From the NCBI GenBank assembly GCA_963707015.1, contig CAVPOO010000007.1, positions 558,001 to 622,000 on the forward strand: a DNA stretch of 64,000 nucleotides. Direction: 5' to 3'. The stretch's first letter is position 1, and the number at the start of each line of letters is the position of its first letter. The notes under the pieces were generated by a model. That model did no database searches. It had not been told where the DNA came from and was given only the letters and a program-made list of their open reading frames with translations. Below, piece after piece: positions 52,406 through 61,394 of this stretch. This stretch comes from CAVPOO01 sp963707015. Its GTDB lineage: Bacteria > Pseudomonadota > Gammaproteobacteria > Thiohalobacterales > Thiohalobacteraceae. Made by a program: the position numbers and the translations under genes.

Positions 52406-53941
52406 TTGACGATCGACAAGGAACAAGAAGCGAAGATTCTGCGCTATCACTTCGTGGAGCACTGGGGCGTGAATACCATTGCCACGCAACTGGGCATTCA
52501 CCACTCCACCGTCGATCGTGTGCTGGCGCAGGCGGGTTTGCCCAAAGCCGAACGCACACGCCAGGCCTCGATCGTCGATCCCTATCACCCGATGATCATC
52601 GAGACGCTCGAGCAGTTTCCCCGGCTCACCGCCGCGCGCCTGTACGCCATGGCGCAGGCGCGCGGCTACACCGGCGGCTCGAGCCAGTTCAGGGCGCATG
52701 TCGCGCAACTGCGCCCCCGTAAGCCCAGCGAGGCGTATCTACGACTGAAAACCCTGCCGGGCGAGCAGGCGCAGATCGACTGGGGACACTTCGGCCAGGT
52801 ACAGATTGGCCGGGCGAAGCGACCGTTGATGGCCTTCGTGATGGTGTTGAGCTGGAGCCGACAGATCTTCCTGCGCTTCTATCTCAATCAACGCATGGAT
52901 AACTTCCTGCGCGGCCATGTGGCGGCGTTCAACGCCTGGGGCGGTGTGGCGAGGGTGCTGCTGTACGATAATTTACGCTCCGCGGTGCTCGAACGCCAGG
53001 GTGACGCGATCCGCTTTCATCCCACCCTGCTGGAGCTATCGGCGCACTATCGCTTCGAACCGCGGCCGGTCGCACTTGCGCGAGGCAATGAGAAAGGCCG
53101 TGTCGAGCGGGCGATCCGTTATATACGCGACAGCTTTTTTGCCGGGCGTCAGTGGTCGGATGTTGACGACTTGAATGCGCAGGCCACCGCCTGGTGCTCA
53201 GGCTTCAGTGCCAACCGCCCGTGTCCGGAAGATCCGAGTATCACCGTCAGGGAAGCCTTCGAGCAGGAACGCGCTCAGCTCATCGGGTTGCCGGACAATC
53301 CCTATCCTACCGACGAACGCCTCGAAGTGAGTGTCGGCAAGACACCGTACATCCGCTTTGATCTCAATGACTACTCGGTGCCGCACACCCAGGTGCGACG
53401 GACCCTGACGGTGATCGCCTCACTGACCCAGGTGCGGGTGCTCGCAGGCCGTGATGTGATTGCCCAACACGGGCGCGTCTATGGCAAGGGCGAGCAGATC
53501 GAGGACCCGACTCACCTCGCGGCACTGATCGATGCCAAGCGCGCCGCACGCCATCACCGCGGTCAGGACCGACTGGCACACGCGGCACCGTCGAGCCGTG
53601 AGTTGCTGCGCGAGGCGGCCAACCGGGGCAACCGCCTGAGCCAGGTCGTCTCGCAGCTGAACCGGCTGCTCGACGACTACGGTGCGAGCGGGCTCGAGCA
53701 AGCCATCGCCGAGGCGCTTGCCAGCGGGGTCCCGCACCCCAATGCGGTACGCCAGGCGCTGGAGCGACAGCGCGAGCAGCGCCACCTGCCACCACCGCTG
53801 GCCATCGTACTGCCGAACAACGCCAAGGCAAGAAACATCGTGGTGCGTCCCGGGTCTCTGGCGGCCTACGATCAACTCGACACGGACACCCACAACGACA
53901 GGGCAGAGAAACAGGAGCGAAGCGATGACGAGAACCGCTGA
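52406..53941 (+). CDS. istA: IS21 transposase IstA
   Basis: 511 residues from a TTG. N-terminal HTH (GVNTIATQLGIHHSTVDRVL) and integrase core: AQIDWGHFGQVQIG (D), VLLYDNLRSAVLER (D) and RGNEKGRVERAIRYIRDSFF (E). It catalyses strand transfer with IstB. It overlaps istB by 17 bp. Intact and of usual length. Confidence 0.95.
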   Translation: MTIDKEQEAKILRYHFVEHWGVNTIATQLGIHHSTVDRVLAQAGLPKAERTRQASIVDPYHPMIIETLEQFPRLTAARLYAMAQARGYTGGSSQFRAHVAQLRPRKPSEAYLRLKTLPGEQAQIDWGHFGQVQIGRAKRPLMAFVMVLSWSRQIFLRFYLNQRMDNFLRGHVAAFNAWGGVARVLLYDNLRSAVLERQGDAIRFHPTLLELSAHYRFEPRPVALARGNEKGRVERAIRYIRDSFFAGRQWSDVDDLNAQATAWCSGFSANRPCPEDPSITVREAFEQERAQLIGLPDNPYPTDERLEVSVGKTPYIRFDLNDYSVPHTQVRRTLTVIASLTQVRVLAGRDVIAQHGRVYGKGEQIEDPTHLAALIDAKRAARHHRGQDRLAHAAPSSRELLREAANRGNRLSQVVSQLNRLLDDYGASGLEQAIAEALASGVPHPNAVRQALERQREQRHLPPPLAIVLPNNAKARNIVVRPGSLAAYDQLDTDTHNDRAEKQERSDDENR

Positions 53942-54746
53942 GGCAGGAATCCCTCACGAAGTGCTCAAGCAGCAGGCGGCCGCGCTCAAGCTCCACGGGC
54001 TGGTTGCGCACTGGGAGGAGCTGACCGACCCGCAGCTGGCCTGGGTGAAGGCATTGCTCCAGTGGGAGGACATCGAGCGCAAGCGCCGCGGTCTGGAACG
54101 ACGGCTGAGCGCGGCGCACATTGGCCGCTTCAAACCACTCGCTGACTTCGACTGGGACTGGCCCGCGCAGTGCGACAAGGCGGCCGTCTCAGAGCTGATG
54201 CGCCTCGAGTTCATCAAGGACGCCACCAACGTCATTCTGGTAGGACCCAACGGCGTCGGAAAATCGACCATCGCACAGAACCTTGTGCATCACGCCGTCA
54301 TGCAGGGACACAGCGCGTTGTTCGTCAACTCCGCCCAGATGCTCGGGGACCTGGCGGCACAGGATGGTGACAACGCCTTGCGGCGCCGACTGAAACACTA
54401 CGCCCATCCGCAGGTGCTGGTGATCGATGAAGTCGGTTACCTCTCCTACGGCAGTCGCCATGCGGATCTGCTGTTCAACATCGTCAATCAACGCTATGAA
54501 CTCAAGCCAACGATTGTGACCACCAACAGACCCTTTGGTGAGTGGAACGAGGTGTTCCCCAACGCGGCCTGTGTGATCTCCATCGTGGATCGACTGGTGC
54601 ATCACTCCGAGATCATTGTTCTTGAAGGCGAGTCCTATCGCTTCAGAGAGGCGAAGGAGCGCGCCAGTAGAAAAAAGAAATCGACAAGATCCACGCGTAG
54701 CGCCACACCTAAAACGACGGCCAAAGCGCCCGCAGGAGACCGATGA
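53925..54746 (+). CDS. istB: IS21 helper ATPase IstB
   Basis: About 273 residues. AAA+ motifs: VILVGPNGVGKSTIAQNL (Walker A) and VLVIDEVGYLSYG (Walker B), then IVTTNRPFGEWNEVFPNAA (sensor 1 region). It selects target DNA and activates IstA. The Ser/Lys/Thr-rich C-terminal extension (KKKSTRSTRSATPKTT) is longer than in many IstB. Its stop overlaps the next start (ATGA). Confidence 0.95.
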   Translation: MTRTAEAGIPHEVLKQQAAALKLHGLVAHWEELTDPQLAWVKALLQWEDIERKRRGLERRLSAAHIGRFKPLADFDWDWPAQCDKAAVSELMRLEFIKDATNVILVGPNGVGKSTIAQNLVHHAVMQGHSALFVNSAQMLGDLAAQDGDNALRRRLKHYAHPQVLVIDEVGYLSYGSRHADLLFNIVNQRYELKPTIVTTNRPFGEWNEVFPNAACVISIVDRLVHHSEIIVLEGESYRFREAKERASRKKKSTRSTRSATPKTTAKAPAGDR

Positions 54747-54952
54747 CCATGTCGATGAACATCACACGCTTATACACCTACTGGGAGGCCGCGGAAGCCC
54801 ATACCGTCATCGAGTTCCTCGATGTACTTCGAGATCAGCTCTGGGAAATCTATGGCGATCAGATTGTTGATCTGCTTCGCGAGGCTTCCGTTACCCACCA
54901 CGTAAACGAGCACCAGGGCGAGCTTGAGTTTGATGACGACCTTGATCTCTAG
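54743..54952 (+). CDS. Small acidic protein of the IS21 element
   Basis: 69 residues: TRLYTYWEAAEAHTVIEFLD, LRDQLWEIYGDQIVDLLREA and a DDDLDL end. Start ATGA overlaps the istB stop, so it is translationally coupled and belongs to the element. A short all-helical acidic partner protein is plausible; function unknown. Confidence 0.65.
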   Translation: MTMSMNITRLYTYWEAAEAHTVIEFLDVLRDQLWEIYGDQIVDLLREASVTHHVNEHQGELEFDDDLDL

Positions 54953-55056
54953 GCGGCACTCGCAAGGGGCGCGAACACTTGCGCCAGCAGCCCGCTATGC
55001 CTGGATACGGACAACAGCCGCGGCAAATAGCCGCGCTTTTACTCCGGCAACAACAA

Positions 55057-56431
55057 TAAGGATCGATGGATGGTTCATAGGTCAGTTTCCTGCCGGTGGT
55101 ATCGAGATCGATGGGGAGTTCATGGTCGACGTGAATGGCAATGCGGGTGCCCGCCGGGACGAAGACCGCATCGAAGCTCGGGGACTGGCGTTCCAGCAGC
55201 CACCTTGCGACCTCTTCGCTGCCACCGGAGAGGGTCTTGCCGAGCACGAATCGGCCGGTATCGCCGGTGAGACTGCTGGTCACACTGCCGGCATCACTTA
55301 CGACCGAGGTCGTCTCGGCGTTGGCCGCCGCTTCTGCAGCGGCCTGGATGGCCATCACGCCCATGCGCTGGGTGAGAAACGCCGGGGCATTGGTCTTGCG
55401 TTCCCCCGTGATGCACGGAATGCCCTGCTCGTCGGAGATCCAGCCCAGGGGCTTCTCTGCGCCGCCACTCGGGTTACCCCGGTCATCGTCAGAGATGGTG
55501 CGGATGGTGCCGTCGTCGAAAACGAACGTCACCGAATCGAGATGACCGGTCACACAGGAAAGCGTCCAATCCCCGATGGCCGTCCCACTCCACACCATGC
55601 CCTGCACGCCGGGTACCGTGAGCCCGTTTGCGGCCAGGTTGTCTGCACCCGTGATCACCTTGAAGGGCATGGGATCACGCACCTGTCCCTGCACCGGTAC
55701 CCGACCGACCAGGGCGGTCATGGCGGTCGAGCCGATAAGCGTGGCGTTACGGGGTACGGTGTAGACGGGATGGATGGTAGTGAGTTTCTGGGAGAGGTCG
55801 CCGGTCTTTTCACGGGCCGATGCCAGCGCGCCACCGGTGGACTGGCCCACACGGCGTAACAGTCCGTTTCCACCCACTGTGTTTGTATCGGTGTCGAGGG
55901 CATCCAGCGGATCGATCCAGACCAGGGTATCTGTTGGCTGCGCGCCCTGCCCGGCGTTGTCGAGGCCCAACCCCACCGGGATGTCGCTACCGCCCGGATT
56001 GGAATGGCGCTGGGAGAGCGACTGCGAAAGCGCATCCACGCGTGCCGTCAGTGATGAGAGCACACCGGAGTCGATCCGGTTACGCGCTTCCTGACCTTTC
56101 TCGCGCGAGAGCAGCTCGCGCTTGACTCGGGTCGCGACGTTCTCCTCGATCTGGTGACGGCTGGCCAGCAGATCGCGGTTTTTCTTCTGCAGCTGGTCAT
56201 TATCTTTGCGCAAGGCCTGGACTTCCGTGGTCATGGCCGCGACGTTGGCCGTCAGTGTCTTGATGGTATCCGCGGGGCTATCGGCATCGGGTGCCGGTGC
56301 CCGGGGCACGGTTTCCAGGACGAGTGCATCTTCCTGTTCGCCGCTGCAAGATTTCAAGGTGACAAAGGCCAGCGTCAACACCACGGCGCCGGCGAGCAAA
56401 GGTAGCAGTCGGTTAGCGGTCGCGATGGCCA
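55057..56431 (-). pseudogene. TIGR03752 conjugation protein (PFL_4705 family), C-terminus cut by IS21
   Basis: About 460 residues from MAIATANRLLPLL. An N-terminal transmembrane helix (LLAGAVVLTLAFVTL) is followed by a long coiled coil (NVAAMTTEVQALRKDNDQLQ) and a C-terminal TraB/VirB10-like domain (AALVGRVPVQGQVRDPMPFK, VFVPAGTRIAIHVDHELPID). At YEPSIDPY the frame enters IS21. Across the reconstructed junction it would end TYLRTRLD and a stop. TIGR03752 is a core envelope-spanning component of GI-type T4SS. As it stands the last residues are replaced by IS-encoded ones, perhaps a mild lesion. Confidence 0.88.
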
Positions 56432-56444
56432 TGAGATTGCCTAG

Positions 56445-58180
56445 CCCGGATTTCTCACCGATAGTATAGAAAAAGGCTGCATACTCTGGCATAACGGTTG
56501 TGCGAACAATCAGTTAAGCCGACGAGGAGCAGCGGCCTTATGAAGACAGAGTGTACTGCAGGTCAACTGGAATTTCACGGCCTGGGACGGCGTGCGGTAG
56601 TGGGTCAATTTGACGGTGGCAAGATCAGTTCCGACAGTGGTGGTCTGTTGCTGCGGGAAGTTGAGCAGCGGACGCATATTCTGAAACGGCTGGCCGGGTG
56701 TTTTGTGGATCATCGGGATCCGGATCAGATCGAGCACCCCGTCGAGTCACTGATCAAGCAGCGTGTGATGGGACTGGCGCTGGGGTATGAGGATCTCAAT
56801 GATCACGATGCCTTACGCCAGGATCCTTTGCTGGCGCTGCTCAGCGATGTGGCTGATCCGACGGGCCAGGATCGACGCCGCGCCCAGGATAAAGGTTGCG
56901 CCCTGGCGGGCAAGAGTACACTGAACCGTCTGGAGTTAACGCCGTTGGATGCCGATGCAGCGAGCCGTTACAAGAAGATTGTGACGTGTCCTGCGGCGAT
57001 GGATGAGCTGCTGGTGGCGCTTTTTCTGGAGGCCTATGAAGCGCCTCCTGCCGAGATCATTCTGGACGCGGATGCGACTGACGATCCGTTGCACGGGCAC
57101 CAGGAAGGCCGTTTCTTCCACGGCTACTACCGGCGTTACTGCTACCTGCCGCTGTACATCTTTTGCGGTGAGCACCTGTTGTGTGCACGTTTACGCAAAG
57201 CCGATCAGGACGGCGCAGCCGGTACCCAAGAGGAACTGGAACGCATTATCGGGCGTATCCGCCGGACGTGGCCCGATGTGCGCATCATCGTGCGGGGTGA
57301 TTCGGGCTTTTGCCGGGACGACCTCATGGGCTGGTGCGAAGCGCATGGCGTCGAGTATGTGGTTGGATTAGCCAAGAATAGCCGTTTGAAGGCGGCCATT
57401 GCTGAGGAAATGGTTGAGGCTAACGTGCAGTATGAAGCCACCGGACAAGCGGCGCGCGTGTTCAAGGATTTTCGTTATCGAACCCGCACCAGCTGGTCAT
57501 GTGAACGGCGCGTGATCGGTAAGGCTGAGCATCTGGGCAAGGGCGAGAACCCGCGGTTTGTCGTGACCTCCTTGTCCGCTGACGCCCTGGATGCGCGTGC
57601 CGTGTATGAAGACCTGTACTGCGCCCGGGGCGATATGGAAAACCGCATCAAGGAACAGCAACTGGCGCTGTTTGCCGACCGCACCTCAACCCACGCGATG
57701 CGCTCCAACCAGCTGCGGCTGTATTTTTCCTCATTCGCCTATGTGCTGATGCAAACGCTGCGGCGTCTGGGTTTGCACGGCACGTCAATGGCCAAGGCCC
57801 AGTGCGACACCATTCGCTTGAAGCTGTTCAAGATCGGCGCGCATATCCGCCTCAGTGTCCGCCGGGTCTGCATTGCCTTTTCCGAGAGTTACCCGTACAC
57901 CGAGCTGTTCCGGCACATCCTGCGCAAGCTTCAGCAAATCCCGTTGCGCTGTTAACTCAGCAGCGTACCCTACACCTGTGATTGCGCTTGCTCACCACGG
58001 GCAGGGGCTACTTTGCTTGAGCCTTGAAAAGTCACTGTCAATCAGCCTCTCGACCGACCAATTCGGCACCAAAAACACGCACATTCACACGCTATCATCC
58101 GATTCGACGACACGCGTCAGCTTCACTTCCCGCCCCCGGACTGAAATCCGGAGTCTGACGGGGACGGTGAGAAATGCGGG
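56445..58180 (+). mobile_element. IS1380-family element in the conjugation operon
   Basis: Inverted ends CCCGGATTTCTCACCG (56445) and complement of CCCGCATTTCTCACCG ending 58180. CTAG duplicated at 56441-56444 and 58181-58184. It transcribes against the operon. The insertion is exactly between TIGR03749 and TIGR03752; the duplicated CTAG holds the TAG stop of TIGR03749. Confidence 0.93.
56540..57955 (+). CDS. IS1380-family transposase
   Basis: About 471 residues from ATG 56540. Family features: FDGGKISSDSGGLLLREVEQ near the start, EIILDADATDDPLHGHQEG (catalytic D), IIVRGDSGFCRDDLMGWCEA (second D), and NRIKEQQLALFADRTS (E region). Intact. Confidence 0.95.
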   Translation: MKTECTAGQLEFHGLGRRAVVGQFDGGKISSDSGGLLLREVEQRTHILKRLAGCFVDHRDPDQIEHPVESLIKQRVMGLALGYEDLNDHDALRQDPLLALLSDVADPTGQDRRRAQDKGCALAGKSTLNRLELTPLDADAASRYKKIVTCPAAMDELLVALFLEAYEAPPAEIILDADATDDPLHGHQEGRFFHGYYRRYCYLPLYIFCGEHLLCARLRKADQDGAAGTQEELERIIGRIRRTWPDVRIIVRGDSGFCRDDLMGWCEAHGVEYVVGLAKNSRLKAAIAEEMVEANVQYEATGQAARVFKDFRYRTRTSWSCERRVIGKAEHLGKGENPRFVVTSLSADALDARAVYEDLYCARGDMENRIKEQQLALFADRTSTHAMRSNQLRLYFSSFAYVLMQTLRRLGLHGTSMAKAQCDTIRLKLFKIGAHIRLSVRRVCIAFSESYPYTELFRHILRKLQQIPLRC

Positions 58181-59014
58181 CTAGTGCGAGACTTCAAACG
58201 GCCGGGCCGAGATCAGGTAGACGGCCGTGGTGTCGGCTTCATCGCCTTTAGGGAACAGGCGGTGATGCTGAAAGGTCGCCGTCAACCAAGTGCCCCGCAG
58301 CTGACGCGGATCCAGGGTCTGGGGTTGATCGGTGCGGTTGGTGAGTTTGACGGCCGTGACATTGACCCCGTTGGCACGCCAGGCCACCAGCGGGGTTGCC
58401 TCGACCGTTCCACCATGCACCAGATCGACGACATCACGCGCAACCGGGACTCGAACAATGCCGGGCCGGTCTTTGACCAGACGGGCCGGTGCATAGAGTT
58501 GCTGGGCCGCGAATCGAGTCAGTTGAATGTAACTCGGCTGTTCCCGAGCGGCGTTATCAGTTCCAGTGACTAGGTCCTTGGTGATTCCATTGTCGCCAGT
58601 GACATAGACTTCAATCGGATGGGTTACCCCGCCTTCCTCGGTGGCCGTGACGTCGAACAGGTAAATTCGCCCGCTATCGAGTTCGCGCACCATGAGCCGG
58701 TTCGATCCGAAGGGCGCCTGCGCCAACAGATAGACTGTCTCATTGACACTCTGCGTGCGCAGCAGTGACTGAACCGATGCCGGTACACCGACCTTTACCG
58801 CGGCGGGAAATTCAATTCGTTGCTCCTGTCCAACCGTGAGTTCCAGTCGGATCGGCGCCTTCTTCCACTCGATCCGCTCAGGCGTGCCGGTCTCGGCATG
58901 GGCCAGCGACTGGATCAATAATAGAGCTACACCAAGCCAGGTGGCGATGACATCCCTGACAGCGTTGATCTCTCGCATACGTTGATCCCTCCTCCCGCTA
59001 CTGATCTTGCTCAT
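58181..59014 (-). CDS. TIGR03749 conjugation protein (PFL_4704 family)
   Basis: 277 residues with a signal or anchor helix (VIATWLGVALLLIQSLAHAE) and a TraK/VirB9-like beta protein (IRLELTVGQEQRIEFPAAVK, YLLAQAPFGSNRLMVRELDS, GRIYLFDVTATEEGG). It is an expected periplasmic/outer-membrane core component of the GI-type secretion system. Its start overlaps the end of TIGR03746 by 17 bp. Its TAG stop lies in the IS1380 target duplication but the frame is intact. Confidence 0.9.
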   Translation of the reverse strand: MSKISSGRRDQRMREINAVRDVIATWLGVALLLIQSLAHAETGTPERIEWKKAPIRLELTVGQEQRIEFPAAVKVGVPASVQSLLRTQSVNETVYLLAQAPFGSNRLMVRELDSGRIYLFDVTATEEGGVTHPIEVYVTGDNGITKDLVTGTDNAAREQPSYIQLTRFAAQQLYAPARLVKDRPGIVRVPVARDVVDLVHGGTVEATPLVAWRANGVNVTAVKLTNRTDQPQTLDPRQLRGTWLTATFQHHRLFPKGDEADTTAVYLISARPFEVSH

Positions 59015-59651
59015 CGTCTACACCGAGTTCCGATTCGGTCAGCCGACGGGGCCCGTCCGTCGCGTAGCCATCCAGTGCCAGTCCCCAGGGATTGGCTTCC
59101 GGGTCGACGGCCAAACTGACGATACGAAGGGGATAGCGAATAGCGGTCTTCTTTACGGTCATGCCCTTCACCGACTCGAACAGATCGAGATCCAGCCAGA
59201 CCACCCACACCCCAGGCGCGAGCACGTCAACGCGGCGTTCTTCATAGCCGTGACCGGCGATCTCATGCACCCCGCGCACCCGGTAGGCCAGCTCACCCTG
59301 TCGCCCTTTCAGCTGCATGTCCGCCATGAGTTCCGCTCGATAACGCGGAGTCACGTAGGGGGAGATCCGGAAGATGGCCTTGCCGTAGTCCTTCGCACCG
59401 TCCTCCGGCCAGCGGTTGAGCTGCTGGAAGATGTAGAAGGCAAAGGCATACACATTGGCCGCCGGGACTTCATTGACTGACAGTGTCGCTCCAGAACGAA
59501 GATCGGGCGGGACGTGCACGGTCAGTTGCTTCGGCGCCTGACTCCAGCCGAACCCGAGCGCAAGTATCACGATGAACTGGAGGCCGATAACGGCCCACAC
59601 CGAGCGCAGGTGGGCGCGAACGTTATCGATCTCGGTGCGGTAACGTCGCAT
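58998..59651 (-). CDS. TIGR03746 conjugation protein (PFL_4703 family)
   Basis: 217 residues. One N-terminal transmembrane helix (AVIGLQFIVILALGFGW) is followed by a VirB8/TraE-like periplasmic domain (AANVYAFAFYIFQQLNRWPE, ISPYVTPRYRAELMADMQ, VWVVWLDLDLFESVKGM). It is an inner-membrane scaffold of the mating channel. Overlaps TIGR03750 by 29 bp and TIGR03749 by 17 bp. Confidence 0.92.
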   Translation of the reverse strand: MRRYRTEIDNVRAHLRSVWAVIGLQFIVILALGFGWSQAPKQLTVHVPPDLRSGATLSVNEVPAANVYAFAFYIFQQLNRWPEDGAKDYGKAIFRISPYVTPRYRAELMADMQLKGRQGELAYRVRGVHEIAGHGYEERRVDVLAPGVWVVWLDLDLFESVKGMTVKKTAIRYPLRIVSLAVDPEANPWGLALDGYATDGPRRLTESELGVDDEQDQ

Positions 59652-60003
59652 ACCGCGTCCTCCCGATATCCCAGGCGCCGCTGCGCCGGATGAACGGCGA
59701 GCGGTGTAAACCGTGATCCTCCAGCCAGATGCTGACCTGTTGCTGGTAATACCCGTCGGGTCGGCCCCGCTTCAGGCGTTGGAACAGGCTTGCCATCACA
59801 ATGACCGTACCAACGACACCGATACCGGCCAGTCCGAATCCCATGGTGACCGCGCCCATCAAGCCTGCCAGGAGCAGGCTAACGGGTAACCAGAGGAGCG
59901 CGGCGAAAACCGCGATGTGCGTAAGCTCAGAGATCGAACAGCCCTTGAAGATCACCGGCTCGGCATTCAACCGATCGGCCAGAATGTCGCCACGATTGGA
60001 CAT
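59623..60003 (-). CDS. TIGR03750 conjugation membrane protein
   Basis: 126 residues with two hydrophobic helices (IAVFAALLWLPVSLLLAG, GLAGIGVVGTVIVMASLF), then the family tail KRGRPDGYYQQQVSIWL and RRSGAWDIGRTR. A small TraL-like inner-membrane component. It starts 3 bp after the TIGR03745 stop. Confidence 0.92.
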   Translation of the reverse strand: MSNRGDILADRLNAEPVIFKGCSISELTHIAVFAALLWLPVSLLLAGLMGAVTMGFGLAGIGVVGTVIVMASLFQRLKRGRPDGYYQQQVSIWLEDHGLHRSPFIRRSGAWDIGRTRYATLPHRDR

Positions 60004-60006
60004 CGA

Positions 60007-60357
60007 TTAGATGACGCCCGCGGCTTCAGTCAACAGGTAGCTGGCAAAGATCAGCACAATCGCACCGACGATGCCTAACACACCCACCTCGGCCCACTCG
60101 GCCTTTCCCTGGCGGGCCTCGTTGAACTTGGCAAACCCGAGATAGGCGATCCACAGGAACCCGAGCACGGCAATTGCCAGCCCCAGGACCAGCCCGCCAT
60201 CCTTGATATAACCCTGAATGAGCCCGATCCAGTCGCCGGCCGCCGGCGCCGTGCTGGGTGCGACCGGGATCGGCAATGCCGCCCACACCGAGTGAGCGGT
60301 CGACACCGCCAGCAACCCGACTGCGGTTGCGACCCGTTTTACTGTTTTCATCGTCAT
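60007..60357 (-). CDS. TIGR03745 conjugation membrane protein (PFL_4702 family)
   Basis: 116 residues from MTMKTVKRVATAVG. A cleavable signal (VGLLAVSTAHSVWA) is followed by two hydrophobic segments (GLVLGLAIAVLGFLWIAYL and VGVLGIVGAIVLIFASYLL). Size and topology are those of the VirB2-like pilin candidate of GI-type systems. The longer upstream-extended frame is rejected because the ATG at 60357 fits the family start. Confidence 0.9.
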   Translation of the reverse strand: MTMKTVKRVATAVGLLAVSTAHSVWAALPIPVAPSTAPAAGDWIGLIQGYIKDGGLVLGLAIAVLGFLWIAYLGFAKFNEARQGKAEWAEVGVLGIVGAIVLIFASYLLTEAAGVI

Positions 60358-60443
60358 GGCTTTCTCTCCGAGGTAACGGGGTTGCCCCCTGTTGTGATGA
60401 CCGGGGACATCCCCGAGCCGATGCGGTACCGACCCAAGGCCCC

Positions 60444-60674
60444 CTACCGCAGATAAAAACCCAACACCATGAGCACAATGCTGGCGCGCAGCGTGCTCCA
60501 GACCACATCGAACAACACCACCTGACCGTTCTGCCAGGCGCGGAAGGTGCCCAGTGACACCCACATCACCCAGATGAAGGCAAGCACCAGGACGACTGAC
60601 GCGATGCCCGTCAGCAAGGTTGCCGGTGTAACACCGGAACCCGCCTGAAATGCCGTGTTCTGTGCACCAGTCAT
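60444..60674 (-). CDS. TIGR03758 conjugation protein (PFL_4701 family)
   Basis: 76 residues: QAGSGVTPATLLTGIASVVL, FIWVMWVSLGTFRAW and RASIVLMVLGFYLR. Two transmembrane helices and a family-typical F-x-W-G start. Membrane component of the mating apparatus. It lies 9 bp past the RAQPRD stop. Confidence 0.92.
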   Translation of the reverse strand: MTGAQNTAFQAGSGVTPATLLTGIASVVLVLAFIWVMWVSLGTFRAWQNGQVVLFDVVWSTLRASIVLMVLGFYLR

Positions 60675-60683
60675 ACCGGGCCA

Positions 60684-60986
60684 TCACCGGCGGTAGTCGC
60701 CACGCAGTGGCGGAAAAATCCGGGGCTCGGAACGCGGTGCGTCGATGTGTGCCTGGATACCCTGCTGAATCTTGCTCAGATCCTGGCGTAGCCAGTCATA
60801 TTGAAATCGGATACGGGCGTCCGGATTGGCTTGCGACGCTGCCTCATTGATCAGCGGTTCGATCGCCTGGAGTTCATGACTAATCCGTGCCAGCGCCGCC
60901 CGCTCACCGTCGGCATCGGCAACGGCAAACTCAACCGGCAGCGCAGTGCCAATCAATCCAAAGACCAGTAGTTGGATGATTCGCAT
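60684..60986 (-). CDS. RAQPRD-family conjugation protein (TIGR01690)
   Basis: About 100 residues from MRIIQLLVFGLIG, with a signal peptide ending near EFAVADAD. The mature helical part (RAALARISHELQAIEPLINE, RIRFQYDWLRQDLSKIQQGI) and ending IFPPLRGDYRR match the family, although the name motif is diverged (HIDAPRSEPR). Periplasmic component encoded in all GI-type operons. A start 33 bp upstream is possible. Confidence 0.9.
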   Translation of the reverse strand: MRIIQLLVFGLIGTALPVEFAVADADGERAALARISHELQAIEPLINEAASQANPDARIRFQYDWLRQDLSKIQQGIQAHIDAPRSEPRIFPPLRGDYRR

Positions 60987-61019
60987 CGATGTCTTCCCCG
61001 CGTTGCGCATGGCGCGCAT

Positions 61020-61353
61020 GGTGGGTGATCGGAGAAAGACTGACTATGGAAAATCAAATCAAGATGCGGCGTAGTTAATCGGCGCGAAAGAGAAAGATAG
61101 ATGGTCGGAGTTGATGATGTCTTCAGGGTGAGATCGCACTACAGAAATCATGGTCTGTGCGAGCCATTGGTATAACCTACGAGGCCTGAGATTAAGTCTG
61201 AGAACCTTGGGCAAATCGAGTGGGTAGCAATCCCCTGCCGGTACCAGATAGAATATAACCTACTGTTTTAACATTGATATAGTTTCGACCGCTGATTCCT
61301 TACCAGTCCGAACAGGTGTGACTCACCATCGGTAGAACCTGCCAAGACACGTT
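61020..61353. other. Intergenic, operon break
   Basis: No gene; AT-rich compared with neighbours. In related elements TIGR03747 is followed closely by RAQPRD, so this spacer came in with the toxin-antitoxin pair. Confidence 0.45.
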
Positions 61354-61384
61354 AACTATACTTGACATACTGTATCCTATAGTT
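61354..61384. promoter_or_regulatory. Operator-like repeat before the RelE/HigA-type pair
   Basis: AACTATA (61354-61360) and its complement TATAGTT (61378-61384) flank a TTGACA-containing spacer 11 bp before the toxin start. This is suitable for autorepression by the antitoxin. Confidence 0.5.
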
Positions 61385-61394
61385 CACACTCCAA

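Larger units (their letters stand above)
51656..55056 (+). mobile_element. Four-gene IS21-family element
   Basis: About 3.4 kb carrying a Cys-rich ORF, istA, istB and a small acidic ORF. TAAG at 51652-51655 and 55057-55060 is a probable 4-bp target duplication. Both ends carry TGCCG and an inverted GCGGCTATTTGCCGCGGCT hairpin. Excising the element restores both TIGR03752 and TIGR03751 frames, which supports the assigned boundaries. The exact outer base of the right end is less certain than that of the left. Confidence 0.85.

Noticed and set aside
55718..56469. Plus-strand ORFs of about 100 residues at 55.7-56.5 kb
   Set aside because: Antisense to TIGR03752, which has clear coiled-coil and TraB-like sequence.
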